DNA from: Euonymus europaeus
Lineage: Eukaryota > Streptophyta > Magnoliopsida > Celastrales > Celastraceae
NCBI GenBank assembly: GCA_963580455.1
Contig: OY756967.1
Coordinates: forward strand, 13,848,501-13,912,500
Reading direction: 5' to 3'
DNA length: 64,000 bases
Shown: positions 10,437-23,100 of the stretch, piece by piece
Layout of the letters: every line of letters begins with the position of its first letter
Numbering within the stretch: position 1 is the first letter of the stretch
Translations under genes and position numbers: made by a program
Notes under the pieces: generated by a model
What the model was told of the DNA's origin: nothing
The model's input: only the letters and a program-made list of their open reading frames with translations
Databases searched by the model: none

Positions 10437-13400
10437 GAGAGAGTTGAGCAACTTCGGACTATCAAATTTGCTCGGTGTACACTTTTTATTGTTCTTTTAT
10501 GTTAAATTTTAAGAAAATGAGCTTCCAGGATTATTTCGATACAAAAACACCAACTTTCTATGACAAATGGACAAAACCGTTAAAAGCTCCTCCATAGAGA
10601 GAGTTGAGCAACTTCGGACTATCAAAGTTGCTCGGTGTACACTTTTTATTGTTCTTCTAGGTTAAATTTTACGAAAATTAGCTTCCAGGATTATTTCGAT
10701 ACCAAAACAGCAACTTTCAATGACAAATGGACAAAATCGTTAAAAGCTCCACCATAGAGAGAGTTGAGCAAACTCGGGTAATCAAAGTTGCTCGGTGTAC
10801 ACTTTTTATTATTTTTTTATGTTAAATTTTAAGAAAATGAGCTTCCAGAAATATTTCGATGCCAAAACACCAACTTTCTATGACAAATGGACAAAACCGT
10901 TAAAAGCTCCTCCATAGAGAGAGTTGCGCAACTTCGGAAAATCAAAGTTGCTCGGTGTACACTTTTTATTGTTTTTTTATGTTAAATTTTAAGAAAATGA
11001 GCTTCTAGAATTATTTCGATACCAAAACACCAACTTTCTAGGGCAAATGGACAAAATCGTTAAAAGCTCCTCCATAGAGAGAGTTGAGCAACTTCGGACT
11101 ATCAAAGTTTCTCGGTGTACACTTTTTATTGTTCTCCTATGTTAAATTTTACGAAAATGAGCTTCCAGGATTATTTTGATACCAAAACAGCAACTTTCTA
11201 TGACAAATTGACAAAATCGTTAAAAGCTCCTCCATAGATAGAGTTGAGCAACTTCAGACTATCAAAGTTCCTCGGTGTACACTTTATATTGTTCTACTAA
11301 GTCAAATTTTACGAGTATAAGCTTCCAAGATTATTTCGACGCCAAAACATTAACTTTCTATGACAAATAGACAAAACCGTAAAAAGCACCTTCATAGAAA
11401 GAGTTGAGCAACTTCGGACAATCAAAGTTGCTCGGTGTACACTTTTTATTGTTCTTTTATGGTAAATTTTACGAAAATAAGCTTCTAGGATTATTTCGAT
11501 GCCAAAATACCAACTTTCTATGACAAATGGACAAAACCGTTAAAAGCTCCTCCATAGAAAGAGTTGAGCAACTTCGGACTATCAAAGTTGCTCGGTGTAC
11601 ACTTTTTATTGTTCTTCTATGTTAAATTTTACGAAAATGAGCTTCCAGGATTATTTCGATGCCAAAATACCAACTTTCTATGACAAATTGGAAAAATCGT
11701 TAAAAGCTTCCCCATAGAGAAAGTTGTGCAACTTCGGACTATCAAAGTTGCTCGGTGTACACTTTTTATTGATCTTTTATGTTAAATTTTACGAAAATTA
11801 GCTTCCAGGATTATTTCGATGCCAAAACAGCAACTTTCTATGACAAATGGACAAAATCGTTAAAAGCACCTCCATAGAGAGAGTTGAGCAAATTCGGATA
11901 ATCAAAGTTGCTCGGTGTACACTTTTTATTATTTTTTATGTTAAATTTTAAGAAAATGAGCTTCCAGGAATATTTCGATGCCAAAACACCAGCTTTCTAT
12001 GACAAATGGACAAAACCGTTAAAAGCTCCTCCATAGAGAGAGTTGAGCAACTTCGGATAATCAAAGTTGCTCGGTGTACACCTTTTATTGTTTTTTTATG
12101 TTAAATTTTAAGAAAATGAGCTTCCAGAATTATTTCGATACCAAAACACCAACTTTCTAGGGCAAATGGACAAAACCGTTAAAAGCTCCTCCATAGAGAG
12201 AGTTGAGCAACTTCGGACTATCAAAGTTTCTCGGTGTACACTTTTTATTGTTCTCCTATGTTAAATTTTACGAAAATGAGCTTCCAGGATTATTTTTATA
12301 CCAAAACAGCAACTTTCTATGACAAATTGACAAAATCGTTAAAAGCTCCTCCATAGATAGAGTTGAGCAACTTCGGACTATCAAAGTTCCTCGGTGTACA
12401 CTTTATATTGTTCTACTAAGTCAAATTTTACGAGTGTAAGCCTCCAAGATTATTTCGACGCCAAAACATTAACTTTCTATGACAAATGGACAAAACCGTA
12501 AAAAGCACCTTCATAGAAAGAGTTGAGCAACTTCGGACAATCAAAGTTGCTCGGTGTACACTTTTTATTGTTCTTTTATGGTAAATTTTACGAAAATAAG
12601 CTTCTAGGATTATTTCGATGCCAAAATACCAACTTTCTATGACAAATGGACAAAACCGTTAAAAGCTCCTCCATAGAGAGAGTTGAGCAACTTCGGACTA
12701 TCAAAGTTGCTCGGTGTACACTTTTTATTGTTCTTCTATGTTAAATTTTACGAAAATGAGCTTCCAGGATTATTTCGATGCTAAAATACCAACTTTCTAT
12801 GACAAATTGGAAAAATCGTTAAAAGCTCCCCTATAGAGAAAGTTTTGCAACTTCGGACTATCAAAGTTGCTCGGTGTACACTTTTTATTGATCTTTTATG
12901 TTAAATTTTACGAAAATTAGCTTCCAAGATTATTTCGATTCCTAAATAGCAACTTTCTATAACAAATGGACAAAACCGTTAAAAGCTCCTCCATAGAGAG
13001 AGTTTAGCAACTTCGGACTATCAAAGTTGCTCGGTGTACACTTTTTATTGTTCTTCTATGTTAAATTTTACGAAAATGAGCTTCCAGGATTATTTCGATG
13101 CCAAAATACCAACTTTCTATGATAAATTGGAAAAATCGTTAAAAGCTCCCCCATAGAGAAAGTTGTGCAACTTCGGACTATCAAAGTTGCTCGGTGTACA
13201 CTTTTTATTGATCTTTTATGTTAAATTTTACGAAAATTAGCTTCCAGGATTATATTGATTCCTAAATAGCAACTTTCTATAACAAATGGACAAAACCGTT
13301 AAAAGCTCCTCCATAGAGAGAGTTGAGCAACTTCGGACAATCAGAGTTGGTCGGTTTACACTTTTTATTGTTCTTCTATGTTAAATTTTACGAAAATGAG

Positions 13401-14057
13401 CTTCCAGGATTATTTCGATGCCAAAAAACCAAATTTCTATGACAAATGGACAAAACCGTTAAAAGCTCTTCCACAGAGAGAGTTGAGCAACTTTAGACTA
13501 TCAAATTTGCTTGGTGTACATTTTTTATGATTCTTCTATGTTAAATTTTACGAAAATGAGCTTTCATGATTATTTCGATGACAAAACACCAACTTTCTTT
13601 GACAAATGGACAAAATCGTTAAAAGCTCCTTCATAGAGAGAGTTGAGCAACTTCGGACAATCAAAGTTGCTCGGTGTACACTTTTTATTGTTCTTTTATG
13701 TTAAATTTTATGAAAATGAGCTTCCAGGATTATTTCGATACCAAAACACCAACTTTCTCTGACAAATGGACAAAACCATTAAAAGCTCCTCCATAGAGAG
13801 AGTTGAGCAACTTCGGACTATCAAAGTTGCTCGGTGTACACTTTTTATTGTTCTTCCAGGTTAAATTTTACGAAAATTAGCTTCCAGGATTATTTCGTTT
13901 CCAAAACAGCAACTTTCTATAACAAATTGATAAAACCGTTAAAAGCTCCTCCATAGAGAGAGTTGAGCAACTTCGGACTATCAAAGTTGCTCGGTGTACA
14001 CTTCTTTATTGTTCTTTTATGTTAAATTTTACGAAAATGAGCTTCCAGGATTATTTT
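10437..14057 (+). repeat. Long duplicated block, copy 2 (partner 3,560-7,180)
   Basis: This is the second copy of the 3.6 kb block and stays collinear at an offset of 6,877 bp throughout. Substitutions are scattered, for example 'gagttgagc' for 'gagtttagc', 'ctttcaatg' for 'ctttctatg' near 10,719, 'cgagtgtaag' for 'cgagtataag' near 12,433 and 'tcgtttcc' for 'tcgattcc' near 13,897. C marks lie at 11292 and 12411, corresponding to 4415 and 5534. No net length change arose in about 3.6 kb. Confidence 0.88.
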
Positions 14058-15086
14058 GATGTCAAAACACCAACTTTTTATGACAAATGGACAAAACCGT
14101 TAAAAGCTCCTCCATAGAGAGAGTTGAGCAACTTCGGACTATCAAAATTTCTCAGTGTATACTTTATATTGTTCTACTAAGTCAAATTTTACGAGTATAA
14201 GTTTCCAAGATTTATTCGATGCCAAAACATTAACTTTCTGTGATAAATGGACAAAACCATTAAAAGCACCTTCATAGAAAGAGTTGAGCAACTTCGGACA
14301 ATCAAAGTTGCTCGGTGTACACTTTTTATTGTTCTTTTATGTTAAATTTTACGAAAATGAGCTTCCAGAATTTTTTCGATGCCAAAACACCAACTTTCTA
14401 TGACAAATGGACAAAATCGTTAAAAGCTCTCCCATAGAGAGAGTTGTGCAACTTCGGACTATCAAAGTTGCTCGGTGTACACTTTTTATTGATCTTTTAT
14501 GTTAAATTTTACGAAAATTAGCTTCCAGGATTATTCGATTCATAAATAGCAACTTTCTATAACAAATGGACAAAACTGTTAAAAGCTCCTCCATAGAGAG
14601 AGTTGAGCAACTTCGGACTATCAAAGTTGCTTGGTGTACACTTTTTATTGTTCTTCTAGGTTAAATTTTACGAAAATTAGCTTCCAGGATTATTTCGATG
14701 CCAAAACAGCAACTTTCTATGACAAATGGACAAAATCGTTAAAAGCTCCTTCATAGAGAGAGTTGAGCAACTTCGGACTATCAAAGTTGCTCGGTGTAAA
14801 CTTTTTATTGTTATTTTATGCTAAATTTTACGAAAATGAGCTTCCAGGATTATTTCGATACCAAAACACCAACTTTCTATGACAAATGGACAAAACCGTT
14901 AAAAGCTCCTTCATAGAGAGAGTTGAGCAACTTAGGACTATCAAAGTTGCTCCGTGTACACTTTTTATTGTTCTTTTATGTTAAATTTTACGAAAATGAG
15001 CTTCCAGGATTATTTCGATACCAAAACAACAACTTTCTATGACAAATGGACAAAACCGTTAAAAGCTCCTCCATAGAGAGAGTTGA
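14001..15086 (+). repeat. 900 bp module with C and G units, first of three copies
   Basis: The order is a unit with 'cttctttatt' and 'gatgtcaaaacacc', a C unit at 14172 with 'aaatttctcagtg' and 'agtttccaag', a unit with 'ccagaattttttcg', a G unit, a B unit and a unit with 'ttattttatgctaaat'. The same order recurs at about 19,119-20,019 and 20,399-21,299. This copy lacks one T near 14,533 ('ttattcgatt'), which shifts the offset to the second copy from 5,118 to 5,119 bp. Confidence 0.85.
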
Positions 15087-16300
15087 GCAACTTCGGACTA
15101 TCAAAGTTTCTCGGTGTACACTTTTTATTGTTCTCCTATGTTAAATTTTACGAAAATGAGCTTCCAGGATTATTTTTATACCAAAACAGCAACTTTCTAT
15201 GACAAATTGACAAAATCGTTAAAAGCTCCTCCATAGATAGAGTTGAGCAACTTCGGACTATCAAAGTTCCTCGGTGTACACTTTATATTGTTCTACTAAG
15301 TCAAATTTTACGAGTATAAGCTTCCAAGATTATTTCGACGCCAAAACATTAACTTTCTATGACAAATGGACAAAACCGTAAAAAGCACCTTCATAGAAAG
15401 AGTTGAGCAACTTCGGACAATCAAAGTTGCTCGGTGTACACTTTTTATTGTTCTTTTATGGTAAATTTTACGAAAATAAGCTTCTAGGATTATTTCGATG
15501 CCAAAATACCAACTTTCTATGACAAATGGACAAAACCGTTAAAAGCTCCTCCATAGAGAGAGTTGAGCAACTTCGGACTATCAAAGTTGCTCGGTGTACA
15601 CTTTTTATTGTTCTTCTATGTTAAATTTTACGAAAATGAGCTTCCAGGATTATTTCGATGCTAAAATACCAACTTTCTATGACAAATTGGAAAAATCGTT
15701 AAAAGCTCCCTATAGAGAAAGTTGTGCAACTTCGGACTATCAAAGTTGCTCGGTGTACACTTTTTATTGATCTTTTATGTTAAATTCTACGAAAATTAGC
15801 TTCCAGGATTATTTCGATTCCTAAATAGCAACTTTCTATAACAAATGGACAAAACCGTTAAAAGCTCCTCCGTAGAGAGAGTTTAGCAACTTCGGACTAT
15901 CAAAGTTGCTCGGTGTACACCTTTTATTGTTCTTCTATGTTAAATTTTACGAAAATGAGCTTCCAGGATTATTTCGATGCCAAAATACCAACTTTCTATG
16001 ATAAATTGGAAAAATCGTTAAAAGCTCCCCCATAGAGAAAGTTGTGCGACTTCGGACTATCAAAGTTGCTGGGTGTACACTTTTTATTGATCTTTTATGT
16101 TAAATTTTACGAAAATTAGCTTCCAGGATTATATCGATTCCTAAATAGCAACTTTCTATAACAAATGGACAAAACCGTTAAAAGCTCCTCCATAGAGAGA
16201 GTTGAGCAACTTCGGACAATCAGAGTTGGTCGGTTTACACTTTTTATTGTTCTTCTATGTTAAATTTTACGAAAATGAGCTTCCAGGATTATTTCGATGC
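15087..16300 (+). repeat. Third copy of a 1.2 kb segment (also at 5,330-6,545 and 12,207-13,422)
   Basis: Shared marks are 'tttctcggtg' with 'ttctcctatg', 'ggattatttttatacc', the C unit at 15291, G units with 'attgatctttt', and finally 'cagagttggtcggttt'. The offset from the second copy is 2,880 bp and from the first 9,757 bp. One C is missing near 15,708 ('gctccctatagag'), so the offset drops by one afterwards. Similarity ends near 16,300, where 'aaaacagcaac' replaces 'aaaaaaccaaat'. Confidence 0.85.
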
Positions 16301-19080
16301 CAAAACAGCAACTTTCTATGACAAATGGACAAAATCGTTAAAAGCTCCTTCATAGAGAGAGTTGAGCAACTTCGGACTATCAAAGTTGCTCGGTGTACAC
16401 TTTTTATTGTTCTTTTATGTTAATTTTTTCGAAAATGAGCTTCCAGGATTATTTCGATGCCAAAACACCAACTTTCTATGACAAATGGACAAAACCGTTA
16501 AAAGCTCCGCCATAGAGAGAGTTGAGCAACTTCGGACTATCAAAGTTGCTCGGTGTACACTTTTTATTGTTCTTCCAGGTTAAATTTTACGAAAATGAGC
16601 TTCAAGGATTATTTCGATGCCTAAACAGCAACTTTCTATGACAAATGGACAAAACCGTTAAAAGATCCTCCATAGAGAGAGTTGAGCAACTTCGGACTAT
16701 CAAAGTTGCTCGGTGTACACTTTTTATTATTCTTTTATGTTAAATTTTACAAAAATGAGCTTCCAGGATTATTTCAATACCAAAACACCAACTTTCTATG
16801 ACAAATGGACAAAACCGTTAAAAGCTCCTCCATAGAGAGAGTTGAGCAACTTCGGACTATCAAAGGTTCTTGGTGTACACTTTTTATTGTTCTTCTAGGT
16901 TAAATTTTACGAAAATTAGCTTCCAGGATTATTTCGATGCCAAAACAGCAACTTTCTATGATAAATGGACAAAATCATTAAAAGCTCCTTCATAGAGAGA
17001 GTTGAGCAACTTCGGACTATCAAAGTTTCTCGGTGTACACTTTTTATTGTTCTTTTATGTTAAATTTTAAGAAAATGAGCTTCCAGGATTATTTCGATAC
17101 CAAAACAACAACTTTCTATGACAAATGGACAAAACCGTTAAAAGCTCCTCCATAGAGAGAGTTGAGCAACTTCGGACTATCAAAGTTGCTTGGTGTACAC
17201 TTTTTATTGTTCTTCTAGGTTAAATTTTATGAAAATTAGCTTCCAGGATTATTTCGATGCCAAAATAGCAACTTTCTATGACAAATGGACAAAATCGTTA
17301 AAAGCTCCTTCATAGAGAGAGTTGAGCAACTTCGGACTATCAAAGTTGCTCGGTGTACACTTTTTATTGTTCTTTTATGTTAAATTTTACGAAAATGATC
17401 TTCCAGGATTATTTCGATACCAAAACAACAACTTTCTATGACAAATGGACAAAACCGTTAAAAGCTCCTCCATAGAAAGAGTTGAGCAACTTCGGACTAT
17501 CAAAGTTGCTCCGTATACACCTTTTATTGTTCTTTTATGTTAAATTTTACGAAAATGAGCTTCCAGGATTATTTCGATACCAAAACACAAACTTTCTATG
17601 ACAAATGGACAAAACCGTTAAAAGCTCCTCCATAGAGAAAGTTGGGCAACTTCGGACTATCAAAGTTGCTCGGTGTACACTTTTTATTGTTCTTCTACGT
17701 TAAATTTTACGAAAATTAGCTTCCAGGACTATTTCGATGCCAAAACACCAACTTTCTATGACAAATGGACAAAACCGTTAAAAGTGCCTCCATAGAGAGA
17801 GTTGAGCAACTTCAGAAAATCAAAGTTGCTCGGTGTACACTTTTTATTGTTCTTTTATGTTAAATTTTACGAAAATGAACTTCCGGGATTATTTCGATGC
17901 CAAAACACCAACTTTCTATGACAAATGGACAAAACCGTTAAAAGCTCCTCCATAGAGAGGGTTGAGCAACTTCGGACTATCAATGTTGCTCGGTGTACAC
18001 TTTTTATTGTTCTTCTATGTTAAATTTTACGAAAATGAGCTTCAAGGATTATTTCGATGCCAAAACAGCAACTTTCTATGACAAATGGACAAAATCGTTA
18101 AAAGCTCCTTCATAGAGAGAGTTGAGCAACTTCGGACTATCAAAGTTGCTCGGTGTATACCTTTTATTGTTCTTTTATGTTAAATTTTACGAAAATGAAC
18201 TTCCGGGATTATTTCGATGCCAAAACACCAACTTTCTATGACAAATGGACAAAACCGTTAAAAGCTCCTCCATAGAGAGAGTTGAGCAACTTCGGACTAT
18301 CAAAGTTGCTCGGTGTACACTTTTTATTGTTCTTCCAGGTTAAATTTTACGAAAATGAGCTTCAAGGATTATTTCGATGCCAAAACAGCAACTTTCTATG
18401 ACAAATGGACAAAATCGTTAAAAGCTCCTTCATAGAGAGAGTTGAGCAACTTCGAACTATCAAAGTTGCTCGGTGTCCACTTTTTATTGTTCTTTTATGT
18501 TAAATTTTACGAAAATGAGCTTCCGGGATTATTTCGATGCCAAAACACCAACTTTCTATGACAAATGGACAAAACCGTTAAAAGCTCCTCTATAGAGAGA
18601 GTTGAGCAACTTCGGACTATCAAAGTTGCTCGGTGTACACTTTTTATTGTTCTTTTATGTTAAATTTTACGAAAATGAGCTTCCAGGATTATTTCGATAC
18701 CAAAACACCAACTTTCTATGACAAATGGACAAAACCGTTAAAAGCTCCTCCATAGAGAGAGTTGAGCAACTTCGGACTATCAAAGTTGCTTGGTGTACAC
18801 TTTTTATTGTTCTTCTAGGTTAAATTTTACGAAAATTAGCTTCCAGGATTATTTCGATGCCAAAATAGCAACTTTCTATGACAAATGGACAAAATCGTTA
18901 AAAGCTCCTTCATAGAGAGAGTTGAGCAACTTCGGACTATCAAAGTTGCTCGGTGTACACTTTTTATTGTTCTTTTATGTTAAATTTTACGAAAATGAGC
19001 TTCCAGGATTATTTCGATGCCAAAACACCAACTTTCTATGACAAATGGACAAAACCGTTAAAAGCTCCTCCATAGAGAGA
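16301..19080 (+). repeat. Plain/B alternation with a 320 bp dimer and the first D-E-F run
   Basis: Plain and B units alternate for most of this stretch. A D unit near 17,680, an E-like unit ('cttcagaaaatc', near 17,810) and an F unit ('gagggttgagc', 'tcaatgttgc', near 17,958) give the first D-E-F run reading left to right. A 320 bp dimer with 'cttccgggatt' recurs at 17,880, 18,200 and 18,520. I found no C, G or H unit here and no gene. Confidence 0.75.
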
Positions 19081-21180
19081 GTTGAGCAACTTCGGACTAT
19101 CAAAGTTGCTCGGTGTACACTTTTTTATTGTTCTTTTATGTTAAATTTTACGAAAATGAGCTTCCAGGATTATTTTGATGTCAAAACACCAACTTTTATG
19201 AAAAATGGACAAAACTGTTAAAAGCTCCTCCATAGAGAGAGTTGAGCAACTTCGGAGTATCAAAATTTCTCAGTGTACACTTTATATTGTTCTACTAAGT
19301 CAAATTTTACGAGTATAAGTTTCCAAGATTATTTCGATGCCAAAACATTAACTTTCTGTGACAAATGGACAAAACCATTAAAAGCACCTTCATAGAAAGA
19401 GTTGAGCAACTTCGGACAATCAAAGTTGCTCGGTGTACATTTTTTGTTGTTCTTTTATGTTAAATTTTACGAAAATGAGCTTCCAGAATTTTTTCGATGC
19501 CAAAACACCAACTTTCTATGACAAATGGACAAAATCGTTAAAAGCTCTCCCATAGAGAGAGTTGTGCAACTTCGGACTATCAAAGTTGCTCGGTGTACAC
19601 TTTTTATTGATCTTTTATGTTAAATTTTACGAAAATTAGCTTCCAGGATTATTTCGATTCCTAAATAGCAACTTTCTATAACAAATGGACAAAACTGTTA
19701 AAAGCTCCTCCATAGAGAGAGTTGAGCAACTTCGGACTATCAAAGTTGCTTGGTGTACACTTTTTATTGTTCTTCTAGGTTAAATTTTACGAAAATTAGC
19801 TTCCAGGATTATTTCGATGCCAAAACAGCAACTTTCTATGACAAATGGACAAAATCATTAAAAGCTCCTTCATAGAGAGAGTTGAGCAACTTCGGACTAT
19901 CAAAGTTGCTCGGTGTACACTTTTTATTGTTATTTTATGCTAAATTTTACGAAAATGAGCTTCCAGGATTATTTCGATACCAAAACACCAACTTTCTATG
20001 ACAAATGGACAAAACCGTTAAAGGCTCTTCCATAGAGAGGGTTGAGCAACTTCGGACTATCAATGTTGCTCGGTGTACACTTTTTATTGTTCTTCTATGT
20101 TAAATTTTACGAAAATGAGCTTCCAGGATTATTTCGATGCCAAAACACCAACTTTCTATGACAAATGGACAAAACCGTTAAAAGCTCCTCCATAGAGAGG
20201 GTTGAGCAACTTCGGACTATCAAAGTTGCTCGGTGTACACTTTTTATTGTTCTTTTATGTTAAATTTTACGAAAATGATCTTCCAGGATTATTTCAATGC
20301 CAAAACACCATCTTTCTATGACAAATGGACAAAACCGTTAAAAGCTCCTCCATAGAGAGAGTTGAGCAACTTCGGACTATCAAAGTTGCTCGGTGTACAC
20401 TTTTTTATTGTTCTTTTATGTTAAATTTTACGAAAATGAGCTTCCAGGATTATTTTGATGTCAAAACACCAACTTTTATGACAAATGGACAAAACCGTTA
20501 AAAGCTCCTCCATAGAGAGAGTTGAGCAACTTCGGAGTATCAAAATTTCTCAGTGTACACTTTATATTGTTCTACTAAGTCAAATTTTACGAGTATAAGT
20601 TTCCAAGATTATTTCGATGCCAAAACATTAACTTTCTGTGACAAATGGACAAAACCATTAAAAGCACCTTCATAGAAAGAGTTGAGCAACTTCGGACAAT
20701 CAAAGTTGCTCGGTGTACACTTTTTGTTGTTCTTTTATGTTAAATTTTACGAAAATGAGCTTCCAGAATTTTTTCGATGCCAAAACACCAACTTTCTATG
20801 ACAAACGGACAAAATCGTTAAAAGCGCTCCCATAGAGAGAGTTGTGCAACTTCGGACTATCAAAGTTGCTCGGTGTACACTTTTTATTGATCTTTTATGT
20901 TAAATTTTACGAAAATTAGCTTCCAGGATTATTTCGATTCCTAAATAGCAACTTTCTATAACAAATGGACAAAACTGTTAAAAGCTCCTCCATAGAGAGA
21001 GTTGAGCAACTTCGGACTATCAAAGTTGCTTGGTGTACACTTTTTATTGTTCTTCTAGGTTAAATTTTACGAAAATTAGCTTCCAGGATTATTTCGATGC
21101 CAAAACAGCAACTTTCTATCACAAATGGACAAAATCGTTAAAAGCTCCTTCATAGAGAGAGTTGAGCAACTTCGGACTAT
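19081..21180 (+). repeat. 1,280 bp (8-monomer) tandem duplication
   Basis: The segment from about 19,081 recurs 1,280 bp later and runs to about 21,300. Both copies have the T run 'ttttttattg' (19121 and 20401), the shortened 'caacttttatg', the C units at 19290 and 20570, 'ccagaattttttcg', a G unit with 'cctaaatagc', and 'ttattttatgctaaat'. The +1 and -1 base changes cancel, keeping an exact multiple of 160. Copies differ at single bases such as 'aactgtt' versus 'aaccgtt'. The C unit at 20570 is the last one before 45,275. Confidence 0.88.
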
Positions 21181-23100
21181 CAAAGTTGCTCGGTGTACAC
21201 TTTTTATTGTTATTTTATGCTAAATTTTACGAAAATGAGCTTCCAGGATTATTTCGATACCAAAACACCAACTTTCTATGACAAATGGACAAAACCGTTA
21301 AAAGCACTTCCATAGAGAGGGTTGAGCAACTTCGGACTATCAATGTTGCTCGGTGTACACTTTTTATTGTTCTTCTATGTTAAATTTTACGAAAATTAGC
21401 TTCAAGGATTATTTCGATGCCAAAACAGCAACTTTCTATGACAAATGGACAAAATCGTTAAAAGCTCCTTCATAGAGAGAGTTGAGCAACTTCGGACTAT
21501 CAAAGTTGCTCGGTGTACACTTTTTATTGTTCTTTTATGTTAAATTTTACGAAAATTAGCTTCCAGGATTATTTCGATGCCAAAATAGCAACTTTCTATG
21601 ACAAAGGGACAAAACCGTTAAAAGTGCCTCCATAGAGAGAGTTGAGCAACTTCAGACAATCAAAGTTGCTCGGTGTACACTTTTTATTGTTCTTTTATGT
21701 TAAATTTTACGAAAATGAACTTCCAGGATTATTTCGATGCCAAAACACCAACTTTCTATGACAAATGGACAAAACCGTTAAAAGCTCCTCCATAGAGAGG
21801 GTTGAGCAACTTCGGACTATCAATGTTGCTCGGTGTACACTTTTTATTGTTCTTCTATGTTAAATTTTACGAAAATGAGCTTCAAGGATTATTTCGATGC
21901 CAAAACAGCAACTTTCTATGACAAATGAACAAAATCGTTAAAAGCTCCTTCATAGAGAGAGTTGAGCAACTTCGGACTATCAAAGTTGCTCGGTGTATAC
22001 TTTTTATTGTTCTTCTAGGTTAAATTTTACGAAAATTAGCTTCCAGAATTATTTCGATGCCAAAATAGCAACTTTCTATGACAAATGGACAAAATCGTTA
22101 AAAGCTCCTTCATAGAGAGAGTTGAGCAACTTCGGACTATCAAAGTTGCTCGGTGTACACTTTTTATTGTTATTTTATGCTAAATTTTACGAAAATGAGC
22201 TTCCAGGATTATTTCGATACCAAAACACCAACTTTCTATGACAAATGGACAAAACCGTTAAAAGCACTTCCATAGAGAGGGTTGAGCAACTTCGGACTAT
22301 CATTGTTGCTCGGTGTACACTTTTTATTGTTCTTCTATGTTAAATTTTACGAAAATTAGCTTCAAGGATTATTTCGATGCCAAAACAGCAACTTTCTATG
22401 ACAAATGGACAAAATCGTTAAAAGCTCCTTCATAGAGAGGGTTGAGCAACTTCGGACTATCAAAGTATCTCGGTGTACACTTTTTATTGTTCTTTTATGT
22501 TAAATTTTACGAAAATTAGCTTCCAGGATTATTTCGATGCCAAAATAGCAACTTTCTATGACAAAGGGACAAAACCGTTAAAAGTGCCTCCATAGAGAGA
22601 GTTGAGCAACTTCAGACAATCAAAGTTGCTCGGTGTACACTTTTTATTGTTCTTTTATGTTAAATTTTACGAAAATGAACTTCCAGGATTATTTCGATGC
22701 CAAAACACCAACTTTCTATGACAAATGGACAAAACCGTTAAAAGCTCCTCCATAGAGAGGGTTGAGCAACTTCGGACTATCAATGTTGCTCGGTGTACAC
22801 TTTTTATTGTTCTTCTATGTTAAATTTTACGAAAATGAGCTTCAAGGATTATTTCGATGCCAAAACAGCAACTTTCTATGACAAATGGACAAAATCGTTA
22901 AAAGCTCCTTCATAGAGAGAGTTGAGCAACTTCGGACTATCAAAGTTGCTCGGTGTATACTTTTTATTGTTCTTCTAGGTTAAATTTTACGAAAATTAGC
23001 TTCCAGAATTATTTCGATGCCAAAATAGCAACTTTCTATGACAAATGGACAAAATCGTTAAAAGCTCCTTCATAGAGAGAGTTGAGCAACTTCGGACAAT
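21181..23100 (+). repeat. 960 bp (6-monomer) tandem duplication
   Basis: Copy 1 is about 21,181-22,140 and copy 2 about 22,141-23,100. Both start with 'ttattttatgctaaat' and then share 'gcacttccatagagagg', 'acaaagggac', 'gtgcctcc', 'cttcagacaatc' and 'tgtatactttttatt' in the same order. Differences are few: 'tcaatgttgc' against 'tcattgttgc', 'caaagttgctc' against 'caaagtatctc', and 'caaatgaac' against 'caaatggac'. This multimer marks the left side of the C-free domain II. Confidence 0.9.

Larger units (their letters stand above)
4390..20700 (+). repeat. C-type monomers of domain I (9 copies)
   Basis: The divergent C type is recognised by 'ttctactaagtcaaat' and lies at 4415, 5534, 7295, 11292, 12411, 14172, 15291, 19290 and 20570. 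It usually also has 'tttatattg', 'cgagtataag', 'ccaagatt' and 'acattaac', and is usually followed by 'gcaccttcatagaaag'. A distance of 1,119 bp (7 monomers minus 1) recurs three times between neighbours. The dyad arm at 34-42 is altered ('agttcctc', 'atttctc'), so the inverted repeat is weakened. C units sit singly among standard units, which makes them good markers for higher-order structure. Confidence 0.9.
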
